This document shows, one piece after another, positions 35,285 through 42,906 of a DNA stretch of 64,000 nt; the stretch's first letter is position 1; every line of letters starts with the position of its first letter. The position numbers and the translations under genes were made by a program. The DNA comes from Microbispora oryzae (GTDB lineage: Bacteria; Actinomycetota; Actinomycetes; Streptosporangiales; Streptosporangiaceae): positions 496,001 through 560,000 of the forward strand of contig NZ_JAFCNB010000001.1 of the NCBI RefSeq assembly GCF_017896165.1, in the 5' to 3' direction. The notes under the pieces were generated by a model, which worked only from the letters and a program-made list of their open reading frames with translations, did not search any database and had not been told where the DNA came from.

Positions 35285-35592
35285 CCGGCCGGCCGGAGGA
35301 CGGCCCGACCCTCCGTCAGATCGGGCCCGACCACCTGCTCATCGAGGTGGCGGGCCGCCGGATCGTCGCGCAGGCGGAGTGCCCGCACCGCCGGGGACGG
35401 CTGCGCTTCGGCTACCTCAACAGCCGCACCCTGCGCCTCACCTGCCCGCTGCACCACTCCACCTTCGACCTGCTCACCGGCCGTCAGGTCAGCGGCCCGC
35501 CGTGCGGGTCGCTGACGGTCGAGCTGCTGCCGGACGACGTCCCGCCGCCGCGGCCCCCGGCCCCCGGAGACCAGGAGGCGAGCGCCCAATGA
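35281..35592 (+). CDS. Rieske [2Fe-2S] ferredoxin
   Basis: A 103-residue soluble protein. The cluster motif is C-P-H, then about 18 residues, then C-P-L-H (AECPHRRGR ... LTCPLHHSTFDLLTG), the standard CxH/CxxH pair that binds a Rieske cluster by two Cys and two His. The rest is a short beta domain and a Pro-rich tail. GTG 35281 overlaps the diiron oxygenase stop, and its own stop overlaps the permease start (ATGA). A dedicated donor for the six-electron N-oxidation is the natural role, by inference. Confidence 0.88.
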   Translation: MTGRPEDGPTLRQIGPDHLLIEVAGRRIVAQAECPHRRGRLRFGYLNSRTLRLTCPLHHSTFDLLTGRQVSGPPCGSLTVELLPDDVPPPRPPAPGDQEASAQ

Positions 35593-37046
35593 CGACGCGG
35601 GAGGCCACCCCCCACTCCCGCTCGGAGGCGGCGGGTGGCGTCGAGACACACGGCGTCGACCGCATTCCGGACGCCGAGCGCACGGCGTCCCCACGTGAGT
35701 TCCTGTGGATCTGGCACTCCGCCCAGTTCTCCTTCGGGACGGTGGTCCTCGGCTCGGTGCCGATCAGCTTCGGGCTGAGCTGGGCGGCCTCCGTCACCTC
35801 GATCCTCGTCGGACTGCTGGTCGGCACGGCGGTGTTCGCCCCGCTTGTGCTGTTCGGCAAGCGGACGGGCGCCAACGACCCCGTCTCAAGCGGCGCCCAC
35901 TTCGGAGTCCGGGGCCGGGTCGTCGCCAACGTCATCACCATCGTCGTCGCGATCGGGTTCTTCTCCATCGCCGTCTGGACCGGCGCCACCGCGATCCTGG
36001 AGGCCGGGCACCGGGTCATCGGGACGCCCATCGGCCCCGCCGGGCTCGCGGTCGCCATGCCGCTGACGGCCCTCGCCGTCGTCGTGGTGGCGGTGTACGG
36101 GTACGGCGCCCTCCTGGCCACGTACAAGGCGATGACGGTGCTGGGCGGCCTGGTGCTGCTGGCGCTCGTCGTGGTGCTGCTGCCCCGGTTCTCCCCGTCG
36201 TACGGAGGCGGCGGCGCGTACGCGCTCGGCGACTTCTGGCGGACCTGGCTGCTGGCGGTGTCGTTCAGCGCGACCCTGCCGGTGTCGTACTCCACCTTCC
36301 AGGGGGACTACAGCCGTTATCTGTCGCCCCAGGTCAGCGACCGGGCCGCGGTGGCGTACAACGGGGCGGCGATGTATGTGAGCAACGCGGTCGCGCTGAT
36401 CGTCGGGGCCTACGCCACCACCATGCTGAAAGACCCGTCCCTGCCCTGGATCGCGGGCGTCGCGGACGTGGTGCCGCACTGGTTCGCCGTCGTGGTGATC
36501 GCGTTCGGGCTGGCCGGCACGCTGCCGCAGGCCGCGCTGTGCCTGTACGCGGCCGGCCTGTCGCTCAACTCGATCCTCTGGCGGCTCCCCCGGGCCGTCA
36601 GCACCTGGATAATGTCCCTGCTGGGGATCGCCGTGCTGTACCTCGGCGCGATCGTCTTCGACGCCGTCGACTCGATCTCGACGTTCGTGCTGGTCCTGCT
36701 CGTCCTCGTGTCACCGTGGACGGCGATCATGCTGGTCGGGTTCGTGACGCGCCGCGGCCGGTACGACGCCGAGGACCTGTACGGCTTCGCCCACCCCGAG
36801 CGGCGCGGGCGCTACTGGTTCTGGGGCGGAGTCAACCCCCGGGCCATCGGGGCCTTCGTCCCCGCGGTGGCGCTGGGGCTCCTCTTCGTCAACAACACGC
36901 TCTACGCCGGGCCGCTCGCCGGGCTGGCGGGCGGGGTGGACGTGAGCTGCCTGGTGCCGTTCTGCACGGCGGCCCTGCTCTACTTCGCCCTGTGCCGCCT
37001 GTACCCGGAGCGGGTTTCCGGCCCCACCGGAGGTGACCCGGAATGA
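35589..37046 (+). CDS. NCS1-family cytosine/purine/allantoin-type permease
   Basis: A 485-residue membrane protein with about twelve hydrophobic segments. The N-terminal cytoplasmic part ends in EFLWIWHSAQFSFGTVVLG, followed by LSWAASVTSILVGLLVGT and the FGKRTGANDPVSSGAHFGVRG loop typical of purine-cytosine permeases, which use proton or sodium gradients to take up nucleobases, hydantoins or related heterocycles. Its place inside the roh-like operon suggests transport of an imidazole-type product or precursor. ATGA overlaps at both ends show tight coupling. Substrate specificity cannot be read from the sequence. Confidence 0.9.
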   Translation: MTTREATPHSRSEAAGGVETHGVDRIPDAERTASPREFLWIWHSAQFSFGTVVLGSVPISFGLSWAASVTSILVGLLVGTAVFAPLVLFGKRTGANDPVSSGAHFGVRGRVVANVITIVVAIGFFSIAVWTGATAILEAGHRVIGTPIGPAGLAVAMPLTALAVVVVAVYGYGALLATYKAMTVLGGLVLLALVVVLLPRFSPSYGGGGAYALGDFWRTWLLAVSFSATLPVSYSTFQGDYSRYLSPQVSDRAAVAYNGAAMYVSNAVALIVGAYATTMLKDPSLPWIAGVADVVPHWFAVVVIAFGLAGTLPQAALCLYAAGLSLNSILWRLPRAVSTWIMSLLGIAVLYLGAIVFDAVDSISTFVLVLLVLVSPWTAIMLVGFVTRRGRYDAEDLYGFAHPERRGRYWFWGGVNPRAIGAFVPAVALGLLFVNNTLYAGPLAGLAGGVDVSCLVPFCTAALLYFALCRLYPERVSGPTGGDPE

Positions 37047-37765
37047 CAGGACCAGGAGGGGACCCGCGACTGCCGGCGACGCCGGACACGATCGTCGTGT
37101 TCTCCGACCTCAACTGCTCGTTCGCCCATCTCGCCGTCTACCGGCTCCACCGGGCGCGGCGCCGGCTCGGCCTCGAGGGCCGCCTCTGGTTCGATCACCG
37201 CTGCTTCCCCCTGGAGCTGTTCAACCGGACGGTCAACGAGCGGCCGGGCGTCGACTCGGAGGTCTCCGTCGTCGGCGCGCTTGAGCCCGAGGCCGGGTGG
37301 CGGCTGTGGCAGGGGCCCGACTGGGCCTACCCGGTCACGATGCTGCCTCCCCTGGAGGCGGTGCAGGCGGCCAAGGAGCAGAGTCTGAACGCCTCCGAGC
37401 AGCTCGACCTCGCGCTGCGCCGGGCGTTCTGGGCGCAGGGCCGGTGCATCTCGCTCCGCCAGGAGATCCTCGACATCGCGGCGGGCACCGGCGCGGTCGA
37501 CACCCGGGCGCTGGCCGCCGCGCTCGACGACGGCCGGGCCAGGCGCGCGGTCATGGACCAGTTCGAGGCGGCCCGGCACGGCCGGGTCAACTGCAGCCCG
37601 CACGTGTTCCTGTACGACGGGACGAACGTCGCCAACCCGGGTGTCCGGACCCGATGGGTCAACGGCGGCTTCGGAGTCGGGTTCCCCGTGATCGAGGCGG
37701 ACGACCCGTCCGTCTACACCGATCTGCTGAGCAAGGCAGCCGAGCTCGCCGCCGAGGCCGCCTGA
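37043..37765 (+). CDS. DsbA-like thioredoxin-fold protein, copy B
   Basis: A 240-residue paralogue of the protein at 30735-31445, alike over almost the whole length. Shared blocks include FSD..CSFAH, FPLEL, TMLP.LEAVQAAKEQS, ASEQLDLA.RRAFWA, ALDDGRAR and RVNCSPH.FL..GT..ANPG. It too has CSFA in place of the CxxC of DsbA and lacks a signal peptide. It is the last gene of the roh-like operon (ATGA overlap with the permease). Two divergent copies at both ends of the system suggest linked or complementary roles, such as thiol-dependent isomerisation, detoxification or a heterodimer, none of which is proven. Confidence 0.85.
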   Translation: MTGPGGDPRLPATPDTIVVFSDLNCSFAHLAVYRLHRARRRLGLEGRLWFDHRCFPLELFNRTVNERPGVDSEVSVVGALEPEAGWRLWQGPDWAYPVTMLPPLEAVQAAKEQSLNASEQLDLALRRAFWAQGRCISLRQEILDIAAGTGAVDTRALAAALDDGRARRAVMDQFEAARHGRVNCSPHVFLYDGTNVANPGVRTRWVNGGFGVGFPVIEADDPSVYTDLLSKAAELAAEAA

Positions 37766-37770
37766 CCGGC

Positions 37771-37836
37771 GACCTCCGCACGAGCTCACCGCGACCTCGC
37801 CACGACCTTGCCACGACCTCGCCACGACGTCGGCCC
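37771..37836. repeat. Six 11-bp tandem repeats upstream of the Lrp gene
   Basis: Six contiguous 11-base units of the form GACCTCGCCAC run from 37771 to 37836: GACCTCCGCAC, GAGCTCACCGC, GACCTCGCCAC, GACCTTGCCAC, GACCTCGCCAC and GACGTCGGCCC. The period is one helical turn, so all copies face the same side of the DNA. The array ends 49 bases before the Lrp start and begins 5 bases after the roh-like operon. It could bind an oligomeric Lrp-type protein. Confidence 0.75.
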
Positions 37837-37885
37837 GGCCCCGCCGGAACGACGTCGCGGCGAGGTCACCGGTATACAGGTCCAC

Positions 37886-38326
37886 GTGAAGTTGGACGAC
37901 CTGGATCGCGCCATCATCAGGGCCCTCGTTGAGGACGCCCGAGCGACGTATGCCGAAATAGGCGCTGAAGTCGGGCTGTCGGCCCCTGCCGTGAAGCGAC
38001 GGGTGGACCGGCTCGTGGCGTCGGGCGCGATCACCGGGTTCAGCGCGCGCGTCGAACCGTCGGCGCTCGGGTGGACCACCGAGGCGTACGTCGAGCTCTT
38101 CTGCCGCGGCAAGACCTCCCCTGCCGAGATCGGGATGGCCGCCGCCCGGCATCCCGAGGTCGTATCGGCGTGCACGGTCACCGGCGAGGCCGACGCCCTG
38201 CTGCACATCCGGGCGACCGATGTCCGCCATGTCGAGCGCGTGATCGAGCGGCTGGCGGCCGAGCCGTTCGTGGTGCGGACCAAGAGTTCGATCGTGCTCT
38301 CGCGGCTGATTAACGGATCGCCTTAA
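37886..38326 (+). CDS. Lrp/AsnC-family transcriptional regulator
   Basis: A 146-residue protein. The N-terminal helix-turn-helix reads LDDLDRAIIRALVEDARATYAEIGAEVGLSAPAVKRRVDRL and the C-terminal RAM domain (about 65-140) has VSACTVTGEADALLHIRATDVRHVERVIERL, the amino-acid-binding, octamer-forming module. GTG 37886 gives the usual start. It is followed by ddaH and rocD, so it probably senses arginine, ornithine or a related amino acid. Mycobacteria have a comparable AsnC-ddaH-rocD neighbourhood. The 11-bp repeats in front of it may be its own operator. Confidence 0.9.
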   Translation: MKLDDLDRAIIRALVEDARATYAEIGAEVGLSAPAVKRRVDRLVASGAITGFSARVEPSALGWTTEAYVELFCRGKTSPAEIGMAAARHPEVVSACTVTGEADALLHIRATDVRHVERVIERLAAEPFVVRTKSSIVLSRLINGSP

Positions 38327-38375
38327 ACGAGCCGAAGGACGCAACCGATCCTCGTCAGGCCGCAACGCGGACGCA

Positions 38376-38404
38376 TTGGCCGGCGGTTATCCGGTTCCTA
38401 CGCT
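38376..38404 (+). promoter_or_regulatory. Probable promoter of ddaH-rocD
   Basis: TTGGCC (38376-38381) and TACGCT (38399-38404) are separated by 17 bases, 36 bases before the ddaH start. The spacer contains CCGGTT, a partial match to the cluster repeat, which may be chance. Confidence 0.45.
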
Positions 38405-38439
38405 GAAGACCCGTTCACCGGTTTTCGTATGGAGTCCAG

Positions 38440-39276
38440 ATGACGCTCTTGCCATCGCCCGAGACCGCCACGAGCGGTCACCCGAGCACCGCGCGGCACT
38501 ACCTGATGTGCCGGCCCGAGTTCTTCGCGGTGTCGTACTCCATCAATCCGTGGATGGATCCCGCCAGAGGCGCCGACGCCGCGACCGCGGTCCGCCAGTG
38601 GGAGGCCCTCCGGCAGGCGTACGAGAGCCTGGGGCACACGGTCAGCCTGATCGATCCGATCGAGGGCCTGCCCGACATGGTTTTCGCCGCTAACGGCGCG
38701 CTCGTGGTGGAGGGCCGGGTCTACGGGGCGAGGTTCGCCCACCGGGAGCGGGCCGCCGAAGGCCCGGCGTACCTGCGGTGGTTCGCCGACCGGGGGTACG
38801 AGACCCTGGAGGCGTCGTTCACCAACGAGGGCGAGGGCGACTACCTCACGCTCGACGACATGATCCTGGCGGGGACGGGGTTCCGCACCGACGTGGCCGC
38901 CCACATGGAGGCGCAGGAGTTCCTCGGCCGCCCGGTGGTCACGCTGCGCCTGGTGGATCCGCGTTTCTACCACCTCGACACGGCCCTGTTCCCGCTGGAC
39001 GGCCGGAACGTCGCCTACTACCCGGAGGCGTTCTCCGCGGGCAGCCGGCGGGTGCTGGAGCGGCTGTTCCCCGACGCGGTCCTCGCGTCGGCGGCCGACG
39101 CCGAGGTGCTGGGCCTGAACGCGGTGAGCGACGGCCGCAACGTGGTGGTTAACGTCGAGGCCACCGGCCTGTCGCTGGAGCTGAAGCGCCGCGGCTACGA
39201 GGTCGTCCCGGTCGACCTGAGCGAGCTGCGCAAGTCCGGCGGCGGCCCCAAGTGCTGCACCCTGGAGATCCGATGA
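38440..39276 (+). CDS. ddaH: Dimethylarginine dimethylaminohydrolase / amidinotransferase-fold hydrolase
   Basis: A 278-residue pentein-fold enzyme that cleaves methylated arginine or arginine-like guanidines to citrulline or ornithine-type products. LMCRPEFF, the acidic pair in NEGEGDYLTLDDM, the catalytic His in FYHLDTALFPL and the nucleophilic Cys near the C-terminus (GPKCCTLEIR) are all present. The ATG at 38440 has GGAG 6 bases upstream. Its stop overlaps the rocD start by 4 bases, forming an arginine-ornithine catabolic pair. DDAH versus arginine deiminase-like activity is not settled by sequence alone. Confidence 0.88.
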   Translation: MTLLPSPETATSGHPSTARHYLMCRPEFFAVSYSINPWMDPARGADAATAVRQWEALRQAYESLGHTVSLIDPIEGLPDMVFAANGALVVEGRVYGARFAHRERAAEGPAYLRWFADRGYETLEASFTNEGEGDYLTLDDMILAGTGFRTDVAAHMEAQEFLGRPVVTLRLVDPRFYHLDTALFPLDGRNVAYYPEAFSAGSRRVLERLFPDAVLASAADAEVLGLNAVSDGRNVVVNVEATGLSLELKRRGYEVVPVDLSELRKSGGGPKCCTLEIR

Positions 39277-40487
39277 GCACCGAGCGGACGACCACCGAAG
39301 AGCAGATCCGGCTCAGCGAGCGCCGCAGCGCGCACAACTATCACCCGCTGCCCGTGGTGATCCACTCCGCCGAGGGCGCCTGGGTGACCGACGTCGAGGG
39401 CAGGCGCTACCTCGACTGCCTGGCCGGCTACTCGTCGATGAACTTCGGCCACGGCAACCAGACGATCCTCGCGGCGGCCCGCGAGCAGCTCGACCGGCTC
39501 ACGCTGACGAGCCGCGCCTTCTTCCACGACCGGTTCGCGGAGTTCGTGTCGCGGCTCGCCGACCTGTGCGGCAAGGACATGGTCCTGCCGATGAACACCG
39601 GCGCCGAGGCCGTCGAGACCGCGATCAAGGTGGCCCGCAAGTGGGGGTACGAGGTCAAGGGCGTGGCGCCGGACCAGGCGAACATCGTCGTCATGGAGGA
39701 CAACTTCCACGGCCGCACCACCACCATCGTGGGCTTCTCCACCGACCCCGACGCGTACGGCGGGTTCGGCCCCTTCACCCCCGGCTTCCGCGTCGTGAAG
39801 TACGGCTCGGCCGAGGCGGTCAGGGAGGCGATCGACGAGAACACCGTGGCCGTCCTGCTGGAGCCCATCCAGGGTGAGGCCGGGGTGCTGGTGCCGCCGG
39901 ACGGCTACCTGGCCGCGGTCCGCCAGATCTGCACGGAGAACGACGTCCTGCTGGTCGCCGACGAGATCCAGTCTGGACTCGGGCGCACCGGCGCCACCTT
40001 CGCCTGCGACCACGAGGACGTGGTCCCCGACGTCTACGTCCTGGGCAAGGCCCTCGGCGGCGGCGTGGTGCCCGTCTCCGCCGTGGTCGCGGACGCCGGC
40101 GTGCTCGGCGTGATCAAGCCGGGCCAGCACGGCTCGACGTTCGGCGGCAACCCGCTGGCCTGCGCCGTCGGCACCGCGGTCGTCGGCCTGCTGGAGACGG
40201 GCGAGTACCAGGCGCGGGCCCGGGAACTCGGCGCCCACCTGCACGAGGAGCTGCGCCGGCTGGGACCGGGCGTGGTGTCGGTGCGCGGCCGGGGACTGTG
40301 GGCGGGCGTCGACGTCGACCCGTCGCTCGGCACCGGACGGCAGGTCAGCGAGGCGCTGATGCGCCGGGGCGTGCTCGCGAAGGACACCCACGGGTCGACG
40401 ATCCGGCTGGCGCCGCCCCTCGTCGTCTCGCGCGACGACCTGTCCTGGGCCGTCGAACAGCTCGCCGCCGTCCTCAGGGAGCTGTGA
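39273..40487 (+). CDS. rocD: Ornithine aminotransferase
   Basis: A 404-residue class III aminotransferase that converts ornithine and 2-oxoglutarate to glutamate 5-semialdehyde and glutamate. The cofactor motifs are MNTGAEAVETAIKVARKWGY, DNFHGRTTTIVGFS, LLEPIQGEAGV, LVADEIQSGLGRTG and the PLP lysine in VLGKALGGGVVPVSAVV, followed by GQHGSTFGGNPLACAV. ATG 39273 overlaps the ddaH stop (ATGA). With ddaH upstream the pair would channel citrulline or ornithine carbon into glutamate and proline metabolism. Confidence 0.93.
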   Translation: MSTERTTTEEQIRLSERRSAHNYHPLPVVIHSAEGAWVTDVEGRRYLDCLAGYSSMNFGHGNQTILAAAREQLDRLTLTSRAFFHDRFAEFVSRLADLCGKDMVLPMNTGAEAVETAIKVARKWGYEVKGVAPDQANIVVMEDNFHGRTTTIVGFSTDPDAYGGFGPFTPGFRVVKYGSAEAVREAIDENTVAVLLEPIQGEAGVLVPPDGYLAAVRQICTENDVLLVADEIQSGLGRTGATFACDHEDVVPDVYVLGKALGGGVVPVSAVVADAGVLGVIKPGQHGSTFGGNPLACAVGTAVVGLLETGEYQARARELGAHLHEELRRLGPGVVSVRGRGLWAGVDVDPSLGTGRQVSEALMRRGVLAKDTHGSTIRLAPPLVVSRDDLSWAVEQLAAVLREL

Positions 40488-40491
40488 GCTC

Positions 40492-40548
40492 CGCCTCGGT
40501 ACGGCTCAGGCCCTCCTTCCCTCCCGGGGCGTGAGCCGTACCGAGGCG
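40492..40548. terminator. Bidirectional terminator between rocD and phoD
   Basis: A perfect 17-bp stem: CGCCTCGGTACGGCTCA (40492-40508) with its inverse at 40532-40548, around a 23-base loop. One arm lies inside the last codons of the convergent phosphatase gene. Confidence 0.85.
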
Positions 40549-42083
40549 ACATCCCTGTCGTGGGTGAACCAGGTGACCGTGGCGGCCCCCTCCTCCGGCC
40601 GGACCGACGTCATCATGTTCGGGAACCACGGCCCCTTGGTGATCTTCCAGCGGAACGGCGGCCCCGGCACCCGGCTCATCAGGTTCAGCAGCCGTCCGAG
40701 CACGCTCGCCAGGCCGAACGACGCCGCGATGTTGGCCAGGCGGAGCGTGCGGCTCAGCGGGTTGCGGATGGGCGAGCAGACGACCTGGTGGATGCGGCCG
40801 GCGCCCTTCCTGCGTACCGACGCCAGGTAGGAGTAGTGCACGTCGCCCGACAGAAGCAGGATCGTGGCGGGCGGGCGGCCCCGCCGCCCCGCGGCGACGT
40901 CGAGCAGCACCCGCCCGAGGTCCTCGAACGACCGGCGGAACGCCCCCCAGTGCTCCAGGTCGAGGAACTGCCGGATCCGCTCCCCCAGCACGGCGAGCCG
41001 GGGGCCCCACATGCCGTCGCAGACGGCCTCGTTCCAGCTCTCCACGTGGTGGATGCCGCTGGGCAGCAGGACGGGCAGCGACGACCCGACGATCAGGTGG
41101 CCGACGTCGCCCGCCGCGTGCTCGTCGAACCAGGCCCACTCCTCGGGGTCGAGCATCCGCCGCCGCCCCGGCTCCAGCCCCCGGGCGCTCCGGCTGTCCA
41201 GCACGATCAGCCGGTTGCCGCCGAGGTCGCGGTGGTAGCTCCAGCGGACCGAGTCGGGCTTCTCGTCGGCCCGCCGGGCGAACGCGTCGAGCACGTCGTC
41301 CCCGCCCCCGGCCCGCAGCGCGGCGAGCACCGGGTCGGCCGCCCGCTCGTCCGGCGTCATGTTGCCCAGGTGCTGGTAGACGTAGTAGGAGCCGAGGGCG
41401 GACACGATGCGCCTGTCCCACCACGGCACCTCGGCCATCCGCTCGCGCCAGGCCAGCGAGGTGTTCCAGTCGTCCCTGACATCGTGGTCGTCGAAGATCA
41501 TCAGTGTCGGGACCGTCGCGAGCAGCCACCGCACGGGCGGATCACACCAGGCCTGCCGGTAGAGCTCGGCGTACTCGTCGAAGTCCACGGCCTCCTCCGG
41601 GCCGTCGTCCCTGCGGGACGCGATGAACTTCTTCATGTCCGGGGTGAGCTCGTCGGCGTAGACCTGGTCGCCGAGCATCAGGATCAGATCGGGGCGCTCC
41701 GGCGTTCCCATCAGCCGCCGCGCGTAGGCGTGCAGGACGTCCACGCCGTGGGTGCGGACGTACGGCTCGTCGTGCGGGACACTCGTCCGGCAGGAGCCGA
41801 AGACCAGCTCGCGAAGTTCGGTGAGGGGCCGGATGACGCTCGGCGGCAGATCGGGCTCCGGCCACACCACGCGCCCGTCGAGCTCCACGCTGTAGGCCAC
41901 CGGGCCGTCGAGGGCGACGTCGACGACGGCGTAGTGGTGACCGTGCGCCGTGAAGGTCCGTTCCTCGGCTGCCGCCTCCCCGGCCCGTACGGTGACCGCG
42001 CAGGGTTCGGTCGTCTCCACCCAGATCGTGGCGCTCGCCCCGTCGGTGTGGCGGAGCAGCGGCCCGAGAACAAGTTCCGGCAC
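40506..42083 (-). CDS. PhoD-like alkaline phosphatase/phosphodiesterase
   Basis: A 525-residue metallophosphoesterase of the PhoD family. An N-terminal Ig-like domain (ATIWVETTEPCAVTV..., residues 1-90) precedes the catalytic domain with metal motifs FGSCRTS, LMLGDQVYADE, MIFDDHDVRDDWN and LLLSGDVHYSYLASV. No signal peptide is visible, unlike secreted PhoD, so it may act in the cytoplasm or be exported by another route. It is transcribed alone. The exact substrate (phosphodiester or phosphomonoester) is not known. Confidence 0.88.
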   Translation of the reverse strand: MPELVLGPLLRHTDGASATIWVETTEPCAVTVRAGEAAAEERTFTAHGHHYAVVDVALDGPVAYSVELDGRVVWPEPDLPPSVIRPLTELRELVFGSCRTSVPHDEPYVRTHGVDVLHAYARRLMGTPERPDLILMLGDQVYADELTPDMKKFIASRRDDGPEEAVDFDEYAELYRQAWCDPPVRWLLATVPTLMIFDDHDVRDDWNTSLAWRERMAEVPWWDRRIVSALGSYYVYQHLGNMTPDERAADPVLAALRAGGGDDVLDAFARRADEKPDSVRWSYHRDLGGNRLIVLDSRSARGLEPGRRRMLDPEEWAWFDEHAAGDVGHLIVGSSLPVLLPSGIHHVESWNEAVCDGMWGPRLAVLGERIRQFLDLEHWGAFRRSFEDLGRVLLDVAAGRRGRPPATILLLSGDVHYSYLASVRRKGAGRIHQVVCSPIRNPLSRTLRLANIAASFGLASVLGRLLNLMSRVPGPPFRWKITKGPWFPNMMTSVRPEEGAATVTWFTHDRDVASVRLTPREGRRA

Positions 42084-42207
42084 GCGTTCCTGTCTACTTG
42101 GAAACCCCGTTTACCGCAAAGGCACGGTAACGGCGGCACCAAGCCGGACGCCCATCGCCAAGAGCAGTGCTCTCGGAAGTTTCGGGCGCTCTGCTAAGGT
42201 GGGGCGC

Positions 42208-42906
42208 ATGAACGCGAGCCGGACCGCACGGGAGCGGGTCAGAGCGGAGCTCATCCAGGAGATCACCACGATCGCCCGCCGTCAGCTCGCCACGGAGGGA
42301 GCCTCCGGGCTGTCCCTGCGGGCGGTCGCCCGCGACATGGGCATGGTCTCCTCGGCGATCTACCGCTACTTCCCGAGCCGGGACGACCTGCTGACCGCGC
42401 TCATCGTCGACGGCTACAACGCGGTCGGCGAGGTCGTGGAGCGAGCCGACGCGGCCTGCCCGCGGGACGACTTCACCGGCCGCTGGCTGGCGGTCTGCCG
42501 CGCGGTGCGAGACTGGGCCCTCGCCCATCCGCACGAGTACGCGCTGCTGTACGGCTCCCCCGTGCCGGGCTACCAGGCGCCCGTCGACACGATCGCACCG
42601 GCGACGCGGGACACGGCCGTGTTCGGGGCGATCATCGCGGAGGCCCATCGTGCCGGCCGGCTCTCGCCGCCGCCCGTCTGCCCCGAGCCCCCGGTGGCGA
42701 TCGCGGCCGACGCCGAGGCCGTCCGGGCCTTGATGCCGGACGTGTCCGACGACGTCGTCGCCCGCGCGATCACGATCTGGACCGGCCTCTACGGCATCGT
42801 CAACTTCGAGCTCTTCGGCCAGTTCGACAACGTGATCACACATCGCGCCGAGCTGTTCGAGCACAACATGGCCTGCCTGGCCGCCTTCATCGGGCTGACC
42901 GGCTGA
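42208..42906 (+). CDS. TetR-family regulator (WHG C-terminal type)
   Basis: A 232-residue protein. The helix-turn-helix domain reads QEITTIARRQLATEGASGLSLRAVARDMGMVSSAIYRYFPSRDDLLTALI. The C-terminal domain contains WALAHPHEYALLYGSPVPGYQAP, the hallmark of the WHG-type ligand domain, and ITIWTGLYGIVNFELFGQ. ATG 42208 is preceded by AAGGTGGGG. The divergent gene is the PhoD phosphatase, 124 bases away, but no clear operator was seen. Confidence 0.9.
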   Translation: MNASRTARERVRAELIQEITTIARRQLATEGASGLSLRAVARDMGMVSSAIYRYFPSRDDLLTALIVDGYNAVGEVVERADAACPRDDFTGRWLAVCRAVRDWALAHPHEYALLYGSPVPGYQAPVDTIAPATRDTAVFGAIIAEAHRAGRLSPPPVCPEPPVAIAADAEAVRALMPDVSDDVVARAITIWTGLYGIVNFELFGQFDNVITHRAELFEHNMACLAAFIGLTG

